53,264 bases of DNA from Phenylobacterium sp. (GCF_004297125.1 NZ_SCVD01000011.1:65286-118549); one strand, 5' to 3'. Shown: positions 41,886 through 50,313, counted from the stretch's first letter. The notes: generated by a model from the letters alone, not told the origin. Program-made: numbers and translations.

Positions 41886-42890
41886 GTGCCATCGGAAAAC
41901 GACATCGTCGAGGCCTTGAAGGCGGGAGGATTTCTTCCCGCCGACGCAGAGCCGCGTCTGGAATCGCTGACGGGGGGCGTCTCCAGCGACGTCTTCCGCC
42001 TGGACACCGCGGACGGTCCGGTCTGCGTGAAGCAGGCGCTGGCCAAGCTGCGGGTGGCGGCGGACTGGCGCGCGCCAGTGGAGCGGTCGCACTACGAGGT
42101 GGAGTGGCTGAAGACCGCGCGTCCGTTCGCCGGGAACGCGGTTCCCGAGGTGCTGTTCGAGGACGAGGCCGCCAACCTCTTCGTGATGAGTTTCTACGAC
42201 CCGGCGACCCACAGCGTCTGGAAGTCGGACCTGGCGGATGGGAGGGTCGACGCGACCTTCGCGGGTCGGGTGGGCCGGATGCTGGCGGCGATCCACGCGG
42301 GCGCGGCGGGGTCGGCGGAGGTCGAGGCCAGGTTCCAGACCACCGCGCTGTTCGAGGACCTCCGGCTGGCGCCCTTCCTGCGCCACTCGGCGGCCGTCCA
42401 TCCCGATCTCGCCGAGCGGCTGGTGGGCCTAGCCGACCGCACGGCGGCGGCGCGGATCACCCTGGTCCACGGCGACGTCAGCCCGAAGAACATCCTGCAC
42501 GGCCCGAACGGCCCTGTGCTGCTGGACGCCGAGTGCGCCTGGTACGGGGACCCGGCCTTCGACCTGGCGTTCTGCTCGGCGCATCTGCTGCTGAAGGCGG
42601 TGTGGAAGCCGGCCCACGCCGGCGCGTACCTGGACGCATTCTACGCCCTGCAGCGCGGCTACCTGCCGGGTGTGGACTGGGAGAGCGCGGCTGCCCTGGA
42701 TTCGCGCGCGGCGCCGCTGGCCGCCGCGATCCTGCTGGCGCGCGTGGACGGCAAGTCGCCCGCCGACTACGTCCGTACCCCGGAGGACAAGGGATTCGTA
42801 CGCGACGTCGCGCGTCGGCTGATCCGCGAAGGATCACCCGCCATGGCGGCGTTGGCCGCGGTCTGGAAGGAAGCTCTGGGGACACGATGA
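41886..42890 (+). CDS. APH-family small-molecule kinase (phosphotransferase)
   Basis: 334 residues from GTG 41886. The frame is open to 41829, but that would put both operators into coding sequence. Kinase motifs: GGVSSDVFRLD (nucleotide loop), VCVKQALAKLR (Lys), the Brenner loop VHGDVSPKNIL with catalytic Asp, and LLDAECAWYGDPAFDLAF (metal Asp). KQAL-x-K-x-R is reminiscent of methylthioribose kinase. It would phosphorylate a hydroxyl group of a small metabolite in the cytoplasm. First gene of a tight four-gene operon. Confidence 0.82.
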   Translation: MPSENDIVEALKAGGFLPADAEPRLESLTGGVSSDVFRLDTADGPVCVKQALAKLRVAADWRAPVERSHYEVEWLKTARPFAGNAVPEVLFEDEAANLFVMSFYDPATHSVWKSDLADGRVDATFAGRVGRMLAAIHAGAAGSAEVEARFQTTALFEDLRLAPFLRHSAAVHPDLAERLVGLADRTAAARITLVHGDVSPKNILHGPNGPVLLDAECAWYGDPAFDLAFCSAHLLLKAVWKPAHAGAYLDAFYALQRGYLPGVDWESAAALDSRAAPLAAAILLARVDGKSPADYVRTPEDKGFVRDVARRLIREGSPAMAALAAVWKEALGTR

Positions 42891-44188
42891 AGACGACGAT
42901 CACGGCCGTTCGGGGCCGCCAGATCTGGGACTCGCGCGGCCGCCCGACGGTCGAGGCGGAGGTCATGCTGGCAAGCGGCGCCGTGGGCCGGGCGATGGCT
43001 CCGGCCGGCGCCTCGCGCGGCGCGCACGAGGCCATCGACCTGCGCGACGGCGGCGACCGCTTCGGCGGGATGGGCGTGGAGCGGGCCGTCGCGGCGGTGA
43101 ACGGCGAGATCGCAGCCCTGCTCGCGGGCCGCGACGCCGCGGACCAGGCCGGACTGGACGAGGCGATGACCCAGGCCGACGGAACGGCCAACCTGGCGCG
43201 GTTGGGCGGCAACGCCACCGTGGCGGTGTCCCTGGCCGGGCTGCACGCGACCGCCGCCGCCGAGGGACTGCCGCTGTGGGCGCACTTGGCCGCGGGCCGC
43301 AAGGTGCGCACGCCGCTGCCGGAGATCCAGATCTTCGGGGGCGGGGCGCACGCGGGACGGCGCACCGACGTGCAGGACTTCATGATCATGACGCCGCGCG
43401 CGGCCACGATCCGCGAGGCGTTCGAGATCACCGCCGACGTGTTCCGTGCCGCGGGCCGGCTGATGGAGCAAACCGGGCGTCTCGCCGGCGCCGCCGACGA
43501 GGGCGGCTGGTGGCCGATGTTCTCGTCGAACGAGGACGCCCTGAGCGCCCTGGTCCAGGCCATCGAGATGTCCGGCCACCGGCCTGGCGAGGACGTGTTC
43601 ATCTCGCTGGACGTGGCGGCCAACGAGCTGGACAGCGGCGACGGCCGCTACCGCCTGGGCCTGGACGGCTCGGAATTCGGGCGCGAGGCGATGGTCGAGC
43701 GGGTGGCCGACTGGGTGCGGCGCTATCCGATCCTGTCCATCGAGGACCCGGTCAGCCAGGACGACCTGGAGGGCTTCGCCATGGCGACGCAGGCCTATGG
43801 CGACAAGGTCCAGCTGATCGGCGACGACATCCTGGTCACCAACGCCGAGCGGGTCCGCAAGGCGGCTGCGGCGAATGCCGGCAACGCCGTGCTGGTGAAG
43901 GTCAACCAGGCCGGCACGGTGACGCGGGCCAAGGCCGCGCTGGACGCCTCCAAGGCGCTGGGCTGGGCGGCCATCGTCTCGGCGCGCTCGGGCGAGACCG
44001 AGGACGTCTCCATCGCCCATCTGGCGACGGGCTGGGACGCTGGCCAGATCAAGGTCGGGAGCTTCTCGCGCTCCGAGCGGATGGCCAAGTGGAACGAGCT
44101 GCTGCGGATCGAGGAGGCCATGGGTGCGGACGCGGTCTTCGCCGGCCCCTCGGCCTTCGCGGCGTCGGTGGCGGCGGGGCTGAAATGA
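42887..44188 (+). CDS. Enolase homologue with altered active site
   Basis: 433 residues, full enolase length. By alignment with E. coli enolase, E205 (E209), D242 (D246), E286 (E290), D313 (D317), K338 (K341), R368, S369 and K389 (K392) are kept. E168 is replaced by D164 (VQDFMI), H369 by A367 (SARSGETED), and the loop GAST by GASR. Metal site and acid/base pair are therefore present, but the phosphate/C3-side contacts are changed, so it is probably not glycolytic. The start overlaps the kinase stop (ATGA). It likely acts on a phosphorylated product of that kinase. Confidence 0.85.
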   Translation: MKTTITAVRGRQIWDSRGRPTVEAEVMLASGAVGRAMAPAGASRGAHEAIDLRDGGDRFGGMGVERAVAAVNGEIAALLAGRDAADQAGLDEAMTQADGTANLARLGGNATVAVSLAGLHATAAAEGLPLWAHLAAGRKVRTPLPEIQIFGGGAHAGRRTDVQDFMIMTPRAATIREAFEITADVFRAAGRLMEQTGRLAGAADEGGWWPMFSSNEDALSALVQAIEMSGHRPGEDVFISLDVAANELDSGDGRYRLGLDGSEFGREAMVERVADWVRRYPILSIEDPVSQDDLEGFAMATQAYGDKVQLIGDDILVTNAERVRKAAAANAGNAVLVKVNQAGTVTRAKAALDASKALGWAAIVSARSGETEDVSIAHLATGWDAGQIKVGSFSRSERMAKWNELLRIEEAMGADAVFAGPSAFAASVAAGLK

Positions 44189-45132
44189 AGGCGGTGCTGC
44201 ACTACCGGGCCAGCGAGGGGTTCCGCGCGGCGCTCGCCGCCTATGCCCGCACGGCGGGCGTCACGGCCGTGGTGGTCGACGAGTTCGACGACGCCGCCTT
44301 CGCCCGCGAGATCGCCGACGCCGAGGTCCTGCTCCATGTGCTGAAGCCGGTGACCGCCCAGATGCTGGGTGGCGCGCTGAACCTGCGCCTGGTCCAGAAG
44401 CTGGGCGTCGGCGTCAACACCATCGACCTGGAGGCCGCCAAGGCTGCCGGCGTCGCGGTCTCCAACATGCCGGGGACCAACAGCCAGGCGGTGGCCGAGA
44501 TGGCGCTGGCCCTGATGATGTCGGTGCTGCGCCGGCTCTCCTATCTCGACCCGCTGACCCGCCAGGGGCAGGGGTGGGCCCCCGACCCCGACCTGATCGA
44601 CGGGGTGGGCGAGCTCTGCGGCCGCACGGTGGGCTTCGTCGGCTACGGCGGCTCGGCCTCGCGGCTGGGGCCGGCGCTGGAGGCCCTGGGCGCCAAGGTC
44701 ATCTACACGGCCCGCAGCGAGAAGCCGGACCTGCCGGGCCGTTTCACGACCCTGGAGGGCGTGCTGACCGGGGCCGACATCGTCTCGCTGCATCTGCCGC
44801 TGACCCCGCAGACCCAGCGGATGATCGACGCCAAGGCGCTGGCCTCGATGAAGCGGGGCGCGATCCTGATCAACACGGCGCGGGGCGGACTTGTGGACGA
44901 GCCGGCGCTGGTGAGCGCGCTCTGCTCCGGCCACCTGCGCGGCGCGGGGCTGGACGTGTTCGGCCAGGAGCCGGTCGATCCGGACAATCCGCTGCTGGGC
45001 CTGCCCAATGTGGTGCTGGCGCCGCACCAGGCCTGGCTGACGCCGGAGACGCTTGACCGCAGCCTGGCCGCGGCCTTCGAAAACATCCGCCGGCTGCAGG
45101 CCGGCGAACCGCTGCTGAACCAGGTCGCCTGA
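44185..45132 (+). CDS. D-isomer-specific 2-hydroxyacid dehydrogenase (SerA-like)
   Basis: 315 residues. Rossmann region GRTVGFVGYGGSASRLGPAL, and the catalytic triad as Arg in NTARGGLVDE, Glu in FGQEPVDPDNP and His in LAPHQAWLTPE. No ACT domain, so it is not a full PGDH. It would oxidize a 2-hydroxyacid or reduce a 2-ketoacid with NAD(H). Overlaps the enolase-like gene by 4 nt and the hydrolase gene by 1 nt. Confidence 0.88.
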   Translation: MKAVLHYRASEGFRAALAAYARTAGVTAVVVDEFDDAAFAREIADAEVLLHVLKPVTAQMLGGALNLRLVQKLGVGVNTIDLEAAKAAGVAVSNMPGTNSQAVAEMALALMMSVLRRLSYLDPLTRQGQGWAPDPDLIDGVGELCGRTVGFVGYGGSASRLGPALEALGAKVIYTARSEKPDLPGRFTTLEGVLTGADIVSLHLPLTPQTQRMIDAKALASMKRGAILINTARGGLVDEPALVSALCSGHLRGAGLDVFGQEPVDPDNPLLGLPNVVLAPHQAWLTPETLDRSLAAAFENIRRLQAGEPLLNQVA

Positions 45133-45857
45133 TGCCCCGCCCCGCCGTCGTCTTCGCCTCCGGCCAGCTCCTGACCGCGGAATGCTGGGCGCCCCAGGTG
45201 GCGGCTCTGTCGGCGGACTACGACCTGCGCTTCTCCGACCACACCCGCGACGAGACCATCGCCGGCATGGCCGCCCGCCTGCTCGGCGAGGCGCCGCCGC
45301 GGTTCCACCTGGTCGCCCACGCCATGGGCGGCTTCACCGCCTTCGAGGTGCTGCGCCAGGCGCCGGAGCGGGTGATCAGCCTGGTGTTGATCGCCACCCT
45401 GGCCGCCAACGACGGCCCCGCCCAGACCGAGCGGCGCCAGGGCTATATCCGTCTGGTGGAGGACGGGAAGTTCGCCGAGGTGGTGGAGGAGCGCATCCCG
45501 ATCCTGGTCCATCCCGCCCGCCGGGAAGACGAGCCGCTGCTGGCGGTGGTGCGCCGCATGGCCGCCGACACCGGCGCGGAGACTTTCCTGCGCCAGCAGC
45601 GGGCGATCATGGGCCGGCCCGACAGTCGCCCGTCGCTTGCGGCCATCGCGGTTCCGACCCTGGTGGTGCGCGGCGCCCAGGACGGGATCACCACCCCGGC
45701 CCATGTGGACGAGATCATCGGCGGGATCGCGGGCGCGCGGTTCGAGGAAATCGCCGACTGCGGACACCTGCCCACGCTTGAGAAGCCGGTCACGACGAAC
45801 CGGCTGCTGGCGGGGTGGCTGGCGGAGCACGACCAGCGTCCTGGCTCCGAAGCCTAG
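45132..45857 (+). CDS. Alpha/beta-hydrolase-fold protein lacking the nucleophile Ser
   Basis: 241 residues. The fold is clear (FHLVAHAMGGFTAFEVLRQA, VPTLVVRGAQDGITTP, IADCGHLPTLEKP), with the triad Asp and His in place. The nucleophile elbow, normally GHSMGG, reads AHAMGG: codon GCC encodes A64 at the Ser position. Classical ester hydrolysis is therefore unlikely; it may be a lyase, a binding protein or inactive. The last codons overlap an IS630 remnant on the other strand, so the C-terminus may have been altered by insertion. Confidence 0.83.
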   Translation: MPRPAVVFASGQLLTAECWAPQVAALSADYDLRFSDHTRDETIAGMAARLLGEAPPRFHLVAHAMGGFTAFEVLRQAPERVISLVLIATLAANDGPAQTERRQGYIRLVEDGKFAEVVEERIPILVHPARREDEPLLAVVRRMAADTGAETFLRQQRAIMGRPDSRPSLAAIAVPTLVVRGAQDGITTPAHVDEIIGGIAGARFEEIADCGHLPTLEKPVTTNRLLAGWLAEHDQRPGSEA

Positions 45858-45997
45858 GTGCTTTGGAGAGGCCGCAAGCAGAAGCGGTTGACGCCAGCGA
45901 GGGCGTCGTCAGCGGACGTGGCCCAGCGGAAGGGCTTGGGATCGGCGTTGGTCGTGTCGATGTGAGCGTCGATAGCGGCTTCGATGTCGGCGGCGGG
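45854..45997 (-). pseudogene. IS630-family transposase, C-terminal remnant
   Basis: A 47-codon open stretch on the minus strand, closed upstream by a stop at 45998-46000, reads PAADIEAAIDAHIDTTNADP, then KPFRWATSADDALAGVNRFC. The segment TNADPKPFRW followed by SADD-x-L is the typical C-terminal end of IS630 transposases. The catalytic DDE part and the left end are missing. Its last 4 bp overlap the hydrolase stop codon, showing a former insertion at this point. Confidence 0.75.
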
Positions 45998-46022
45998 TCA
46001 GGACATGACGCCCCAGCCATCC

Positions 46023-46490
46023 TCAGGCGTCGTTCGCCACGCCCTTGGGGTCGAAGGTCATGGCCGGGCCCCAGTCCTCGTTGAGCAGGTGGGCGGCCTT
46101 CAGGAACTGGGCCTTGCCGAGCCTGCGGCCCAGCTCCTCGCCCATCAGGATCATCGAGCGTTGCGCGTCTATGCGCATCGTCTCGCCCATCCTGGTGGGC
46201 GCGATCACCTTGACGCGGCCATTGGTGGGATCGTCCACCAGTTCGACGATGCCGGACTCGACCATCTGGTTGATGGTGGCGTGGATCGCCTGGCGGCTGA
46301 CGCCCATGTTGCGGGCGATGTCCGAGGGGCGGCGGACGCCCAGCACCAGGTTCGCCATGACCATGGACTGCGGCCGCGTCACCACCGGCCAGCCGCGGGC
46401 CTGGAGGTAGTTCTGCAGGCCCTCGTCGAACCAGTAGAAGCCCCGCAGCAGCGACAGCAGTACGTGCCTGACATCCTCCTCCGCCGTCAC
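46023..46490 (-). CDS. MarR-like winged-helix regulator (candidate regulon B regulator)
   Basis: 155 residues from GTG 46490; AGGAGG lies 10 nt upstream. The frame is open to 46685 but without a better start. Winged helix: RRPSDIARNMGVSRQAIHAT, INQMVESGIVELVDDPTNGR and VKVIAPTRMGETM, with flanking helices as in MarR proteins. A GTCAA-N5-TTGAC-type site (46546-46560) sits 55 nt before the start, so it may control itself and the other genes carrying that motif. Confidence 0.8.
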   Translation of the reverse strand: MTAEEDVRHVLLSLLRGFYWFDEGLQNYLQARGWPVVTRPQSMVMANLVLGVRRPSDIARNMGVSRQAIHATINQMVESGIVELVDDPTNGRVKVIAPTRMGETMRIDAQRSMILMGEELGRRLGKAQFLKAAHLLNEDWGPAMTFDPKGVANDA

Positions 46491-46545
46491 GCCCTCAACG
46501 CCTCCTGAAACCCCATGAATCTCAGTGAGGCGGTTCCGGCGGATT

Positions 46546-46560
46546 GTCAAAGAGATGGAC
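46546..46560. promoter_or_regulatory. Regulon B operator, GTCAA-AGAGA-TGGAC
   Basis: Nine of 10 arm positions match. It is 55 nt before the MarR-like gene, the same distance class (55-80 nt) as the other three sites. Confidence 0.5.
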
Positions 46561-46609
46561 GTTTGAGGGGCGGGCCGGATGAGGGCGAGCGCAGGCCGTG
46601 CAGCCGCCG

Positions 46610-46743
46610 TGGCGCGCCAGCGCCGAAGGATTTGACCACGAACCACACGAACCACACGAACAAGCAGGACGGGCGCAATACTCAATCTGAATTGGGCTCG
46701 TTCGTGTGGTTCGTAGTCAAGCTAGACAGCGCCTGCGGCGCGC
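46610..46743. repeat. Palindromic intergenic repeat, copy B
   Basis: 134 bp. The left end TGGCGCGCCAGCGCCGAAGG and right end ACAGCGCCTGCGGCGCGC (46726-46743) match copy A at 12198-12325. The interior differs: ACGAACCACACGAAC occurs twice in overlap (46638-46652, 46647-46661) and pairs with GTTCGTGTGGTTCGT (46700-46714). It lies between the Rieske gene end and the MarR-like gene. Confidence 0.82.
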
Positions 46744-46764
46744 GCTGAGCCGGATAGCGGATCG

Positions 46765-48039
46765 CTACTCCGCCGCCTCCGAGCCTGCATTTCGGGTGGT
46801 GTAGGTGCGCCAGTCGGCGGTGCGGGGGACGACGCCTTCGAACGAGGCCAGGTCCACGGTGCGCGACGCGCTCTGGGTTCCGATCGCCGGCTCGCCGGCC
46901 GCGCAGGCCTTGGCGGCGGCGACCATCTGGCGGCGGAACTGGATGATGGCCACGTCCGAGGACCCCAGGTGGTCCTCGCTGCGGTCGGCGATCGGGCCCA
47001 TGCTTTCCCACATGGCCATGTCCTGCATGGGGATGCCCTGGATGCCGGTGAAATCGCCGGCCTTCATCGCCACGCGGTCCTGCCGGAAGTTGTTGGTCAG
47101 GTTCCGCCGCTTGGTGAAGTCGGGATTCAGGTCGGGTCCGACCTCGGCCGCGCAGAACCTGCGCCAGGCGTCCTGCCCGATGCCCTTCGTCGGGTGCCAG
47201 GCGATCCAGTAGAACATGCAGTTCACGTCATCGATCGGCACCAGCATCTGGGCCAGGTTGTACTGGTCGTTGGGTGGGATCAGCACGGTGAACGGGGCGA
47301 TGAACACGGTGCTGCGGATGTAGACGTGGGTCTCCGGATCGCGGATCGGCCGGCGGATGGCGGCATAGTGGAAGCCGTAGTCCGTGGCCTCCACCTCGAG
47401 CTTCGGCGCCTTGTCGTTGGACGGGCGCAGCCAGGCCGTCTCGGTCGCGGTGGATCCCTCCACCTCGGCCGTGGGCATGTTGGTGGAATGCAGGCTGGAG
47501 GAGTGGGCGCTGTCGATCGAGCCTTCCAGCACCTGGGCCCAGTTGCAGGCGGCGTGGATCTTCACGATGGAGATCTTCGTCGTGGCGGTGGGCGCCCAGG
47601 CGGGCGCCTGGAACGGTCGCACGGTCTGCGCGTCGCCCATCCAGACCCAGACGAATCCCCCGGCCTCGAGGGCCGGATAGGCGCGGGCCTTGAGGTTGCG
47701 CATCCGGCTGTCCGCCGGCTCGGAAGCCATCTCCTGGATCTCGCCGTCCACGCCGAACTTCCAGCCGTGGTAGAGGCAGCGCAGGCCGCAGTCCTCGTTG
47801 CGGCCGAAGGCCAGCGAGGCGCCGCGGTGGGGACAACGCTCGTCCAGCACGCCGACCCGGCCCTTGGTGTCGCGGAACACCACCAGGTCCACGCCCAGCA
47901 GCCGCGCGCGCACCGGCGTCCCGTCGGCCTCGGCCACTTCCTCGACCATGCAGGCCGGCAGCCAGTGCTGGCGCATGACCTGGCCCATGGCCGCCTCGCC
48001 CTCGACGCGGCACAGCAGTTCATTGTCGGCGGGTCTCAT
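46765..48039 (-). CDS. Rieske aromatic ring-hydroxylating oxygenase, large subunit (phthalate 4,5-dioxygenase-like)
   Basis: 424 residues. Rieske cluster ligands C69-x-H71 and C88-x2-H91 (CPHRGAS, CLYHGWKF); the mononuclear iron site lies in EGSIDSAHSSSLHS. The architecture and the two divergent genes that follow resemble phthalate 4,5-dioxygenase (Pht3-type). No ferredoxin reductase is in the window. The start at 48039 has GAGAAG upstream. The divergent Gfo/Idh gene starts 101 bp away, with a regulon A operator between them. Confidence 0.88.
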   Translation of the reverse strand: MRPADNELLCRVEGEAAMGQVMRQHWLPACMVEEVAEADGTPVRARLLGVDLVVFRDTKGRVGVLDERCPHRGASLAFGRNEDCGLRCLYHGWKFGVDGEIQEMASEPADSRMRNLKARAYPALEAGGFVWVWMGDAQTVRPFQAPAWAPTATTKISIVKIHAACNWAQVLEGSIDSAHSSSLHSTNMPTAEVEGSTATETAWLRPSNDKAPKLEVEATDYGFHYAAIRRPIRDPETHVYIRSTVFIAPFTVLIPPNDQYNLAQMLVPIDDVNCMFYWIAWHPTKGIGQDAWRRFCAAEVGPDLNPDFTKRRNLTNNFRQDRVAMKAGDFTGIQGIPMQDMAMWESMGPIADRSEDHLGSSDVAIIQFRRQMVAAAKACAAGEPAIGTQSASRTVDLASFEGVVPRTADWRTYTTRNAGSEAAE

Positions 48040-48084
48040 AGGGCGCTTCTCATTGGGGCGGTTCCAGAGAGATCGTTGCAAAAC

Positions 48085-48096
48085 TTAGATAGCGAA
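48085..48096. promoter_or_regulatory. Regulon A operator, TTAGATAGCGAA
   Basis: Eight of 10 matches, supported by extended similarity of 48079-48104 (reversed) to 30566-30591. It lies between the divergent Rieske gene (46 nt) and dehydrogenase gene (44 nt), so it could control both. Confidence 0.52.
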
Positions 48097-48139
48097 GTAT
48101 TTTACGGATCGAGGCCGCGATGTCCAGCGGCCCGCCGGG

Positions 48140-49324
48140 ATGGGAACGACTGACCACATGGCCGACCGCGTGCTGCGCCTGGGCGTCATCGGCCTCAGCC
48201 GCGGCTTCGACCTGACCCGTCCCACCCTGGCCGCCGACGCGCGCGTGCAGCTCGTGGCCGCCGCGGATCCGCGGGACGAGGCGCGCGCCGCGTTCCAGGC
48301 CGAGTTCGGCGCCCCGGCCTTCGAAACCGCGAGCGAGTTGCTGGCCGATCCCCGCGTTGAGGCCGTCTATATCGCCGCCCCCCACCAGGCCCACGTGGCG
48401 CTGGCGATCCAGGCGACGCGCGCCGGCAAGCACATCCTGGTCGAGAAGCCGATGGCGCTGGCCCTGGCCGACTGCCGGCGGATGACCGAGGCGGCGAAGG
48501 CGGCCGGCGTGCAGCTTCTCGTCGGCCCCAGCCATGGCTTCGACCCGCCGGTCGCCTGGGCGGCCGACTTCATCGCCTCGGGGGCATTCGGCCGGCCGCG
48601 GATGGTCACGGCCACGACCTTCACGGATTTCCTCTACCGGCCGCGCCGCCGCGAGGAGCTGGATACGGCCCAGGGCGGAGGGGTGGTGTTCAGCCAGGCG
48701 GCGCACCAGGTCGATGTGGTCCGCCGGCTGGTCGGGTCTCCGGTCCGCAGCGTGCGGGCCGTGACGGGCGCCTGGGACCCCTCCCGGCCCACCGAGGGCG
48801 CCTATCAGGCTCTGCTGACCTTTGAGGGCGGCGCGTCCTCGGTGCTGACCTATTCCGGCTATGGCCGCTACGACACCGACGCCCTGATGGGCTGGGTCGG
48901 GGAGACCGGCGGGGCCAAGGACCCGGAAGCGTACGCCGTCGCGCGGGGTCGGCTGGAGACCACGTCGGAGGACGAGTTGAAGGCCGCGCGCGCCTACGGC
49001 GCGGGCGCCGCGCCGCCCGCGCCGCCGATCGGGCACGAGCACTTCGGCTTCGTCCTCGTGGCCTGCGAAAGCGGCGACCTGCGGCTCACCGCCACCGGGG
49101 TCGAGGTCCATGGTCCCCAGGTCCGGCGCACCGTCCACCTGCCGATGGGGGCCGCCACCCGCCGCGGGGTCATCGACGAGCTGTGTGGCGCGATCGTGGA
49201 GGGGCGGCCCCCGATCCACGACGGGGCCTGGGGAACCGAGAACCTGGCCGTCTGCCTGGCCATCCTGCGCTCCGCCGCCGAGGGCCGCGAGGTCGCCATC
49301 ACCGAGATCGAGGACAACCGATGA
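48140..49324 (+). CDS. Gfo/Idh/MocA dehydrogenase (phthalate dihydrodiol dehydrogenase-like)
   Basis: 394 residues. N-terminal NAD(P) fold (VLRLGVIGLSRGFDLTRPTL), the EKP motif (ILVEKPMAL) and the C-terminal Gfo/Idh beta-sheet domain. The 4,5-dihydrodiol dehydrogenase of phthalate degradation (Pht4) belongs to this family. Next to a Rieske oxygenase and a Pht5-like decarboxylase, this role, or a parallel one, is the best inference. ATG 48140 or 48158 could be the start; neither has a strong ribosome site. Overlaps the next gene by 4 nt. Confidence 0.83.
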   Translation: MGTTDHMADRVLRLGVIGLSRGFDLTRPTLAADARVQLVAAADPRDEARAAFQAEFGAPAFETASELLADPRVEAVYIAAPHQAHVALAIQATRAGKHILVEKPMALALADCRRMTEAAKAAGVQLLVGPSHGFDPPVAWAADFIASGAFGRPRMVTATTFTDFLYRPRRREELDTAQGGGVVFSQAAHQVDVVRRLVGSPVRSVRAVTGAWDPSRPTEGAYQALLTFEGGASSVLTYSGYGRYDTDALMGWVGETGGAKDPEAYAVARGRLETTSEDELKAARAYGAGAAPPAPPIGHEHFGFVLVACESGDLRLTATGVEVHGPQVRRTVHLPMGAATRRGVIDELCGAIVEGRPPIHDGAWGTENLAVCLAILRSAAEGREVAITEIEDNR

Positions 49325-50313
49325 GCAAGCTGCGCCTGACCCTGGCCTGCTGGGACTATGACCGCACCCGCGCGCTCGCCGACGGCCGCGTCCAGGCCGA
49401 GGGGATCGACCTGAACTTCCTGCCGCTGCACGTGGAGGAGACCTTCTTCCGCATGCTGCGGAACCGCGAATTCGACGTGGCCGAGATGTCGCTGTCGTCC
49501 TACTGCGTGTCGCTGATGCGGGACGATCCGGCGTTCGTCGCCATCCCGGTCTTCCCGTCGCGCTTCTTCCGCCACGCCTGCATCTTCGTCTCGGCGACGA
49601 GCGGAATCACTAGGCCCCAGGACCTGGTCGGCAAGCGGTTCGGCGTGCCGGAGTACCAGATGACCGCCCCGGTCTGGATCCGCGGGATTCTGTCCGACGA
49701 GTACGGGGTCGATCCCACGTCGGTGAAGTACTTCACCGGCGGCGAGGAGGAACCCGGCCGCGACGAGAAGCTGAAGCTGAACCTGCCGCCGGCCTTCAGC
49801 GTGACGCCGATCGGGCCGGACCAGACGCTGGCGCAGATGCTGGCCGAGGGCGAGATCGACGCCCTGCACACCGCCCGCACGCCCTCGACCTTCTACTCGC
49901 GGCCCGATCAGGTGAAGCGGCTGTTCCCGAACTTTGTGGAGGCCGAGAAGGACTACTTCCGCCGCACCGGCATCTTCCCGATCATGCACGTGGTGGCGAT
50001 CCGCCGGCCGGTCTACGAGGCCAACCGCTGGATCGCGCAGTCGCTGTTCAAGGCGTTCAGCGCCGCGCAACGGATCACCTACGACAATCTCGCCGTAACC
50101 TCGGCCATGACCTCGATGCTGCCCTGGCAGGTGGCGGCGGTGGAGGAGGCGCGCGCGGAGCTCGGCGACGACTGGTGGCCCTATGGCTTCGCGAAGAACC
50201 GCGCGGTGCTCGACACCTTCCTGCGCTACCACCACGAGCAGGGTCTGTCGTCGCGGCGGCTGCAGCCGGAGGAGCTGTTCGCGCCCGAGACCTTCGAAGC
50301 GTTCAAGATCTGA
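49321..50313 (+). CDS. 4,5-dihydroxyphthalate decarboxylase-like protein
   Basis: 330 residues of the Pht5 family, which has a periplasmic-binding-protein-like fold: LRLTLACWDYDRTRALADGR, FDVAEMSLSSYCVSLMRDDP, FPSRFFRHACIFV and FGVPEYQMTAPVWIRG. It has no signal peptide, which fits an enzyme rather than a transport protein. Product of the Gfo/Idh step would be decarboxylated to a protocatechuate-like catechol. Coupled by 4-nt overlap upstream and 3-nt overlap to the MarR gene. Confidence 0.84.
   Translation: MSKLRLTLACWDYDRTRALADGRVQAEGIDLNFLPLHVEETFFRMLRNREFDVAEMSLSSYCVSLMRDDPAFVAIPVFPSRFFRHACIFVSATSGITRPQDLVGKRFGVPEYQMTAPVWIRGILSDEYGVDPTSVKYFTGGEEEPGRDEKLKLNLPPAFSVTPIGPDQTLAQMLAEGEIDALHTARTPSTFYSRPDQVKRLFPNFVEAEKDYFRRTGIFPIMHVVAIRRPVYEANRWIAQSLFKAFSAAQRITYDNLAVTSAMTSMLPWQVAAVEEARAELGDDWWPYGFAKNRAVLDTFLRYHHEQGLSSRRLQPEELFAPETFEAFKI

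Noticed and set aside
42887..44188. Housekeeping glycolytic enolase
   Set aside because: Changes at E168, H369 and the GAST loop, and its place in a catabolic operon, argue against it.
46621..46714. CRISPR-like short tandem units (CACACGAAC)
   Set aside because: There are only two overlapping direct copies and one inverted copy, with no regular spacers; the structure is a hairpin inside the repeat element.
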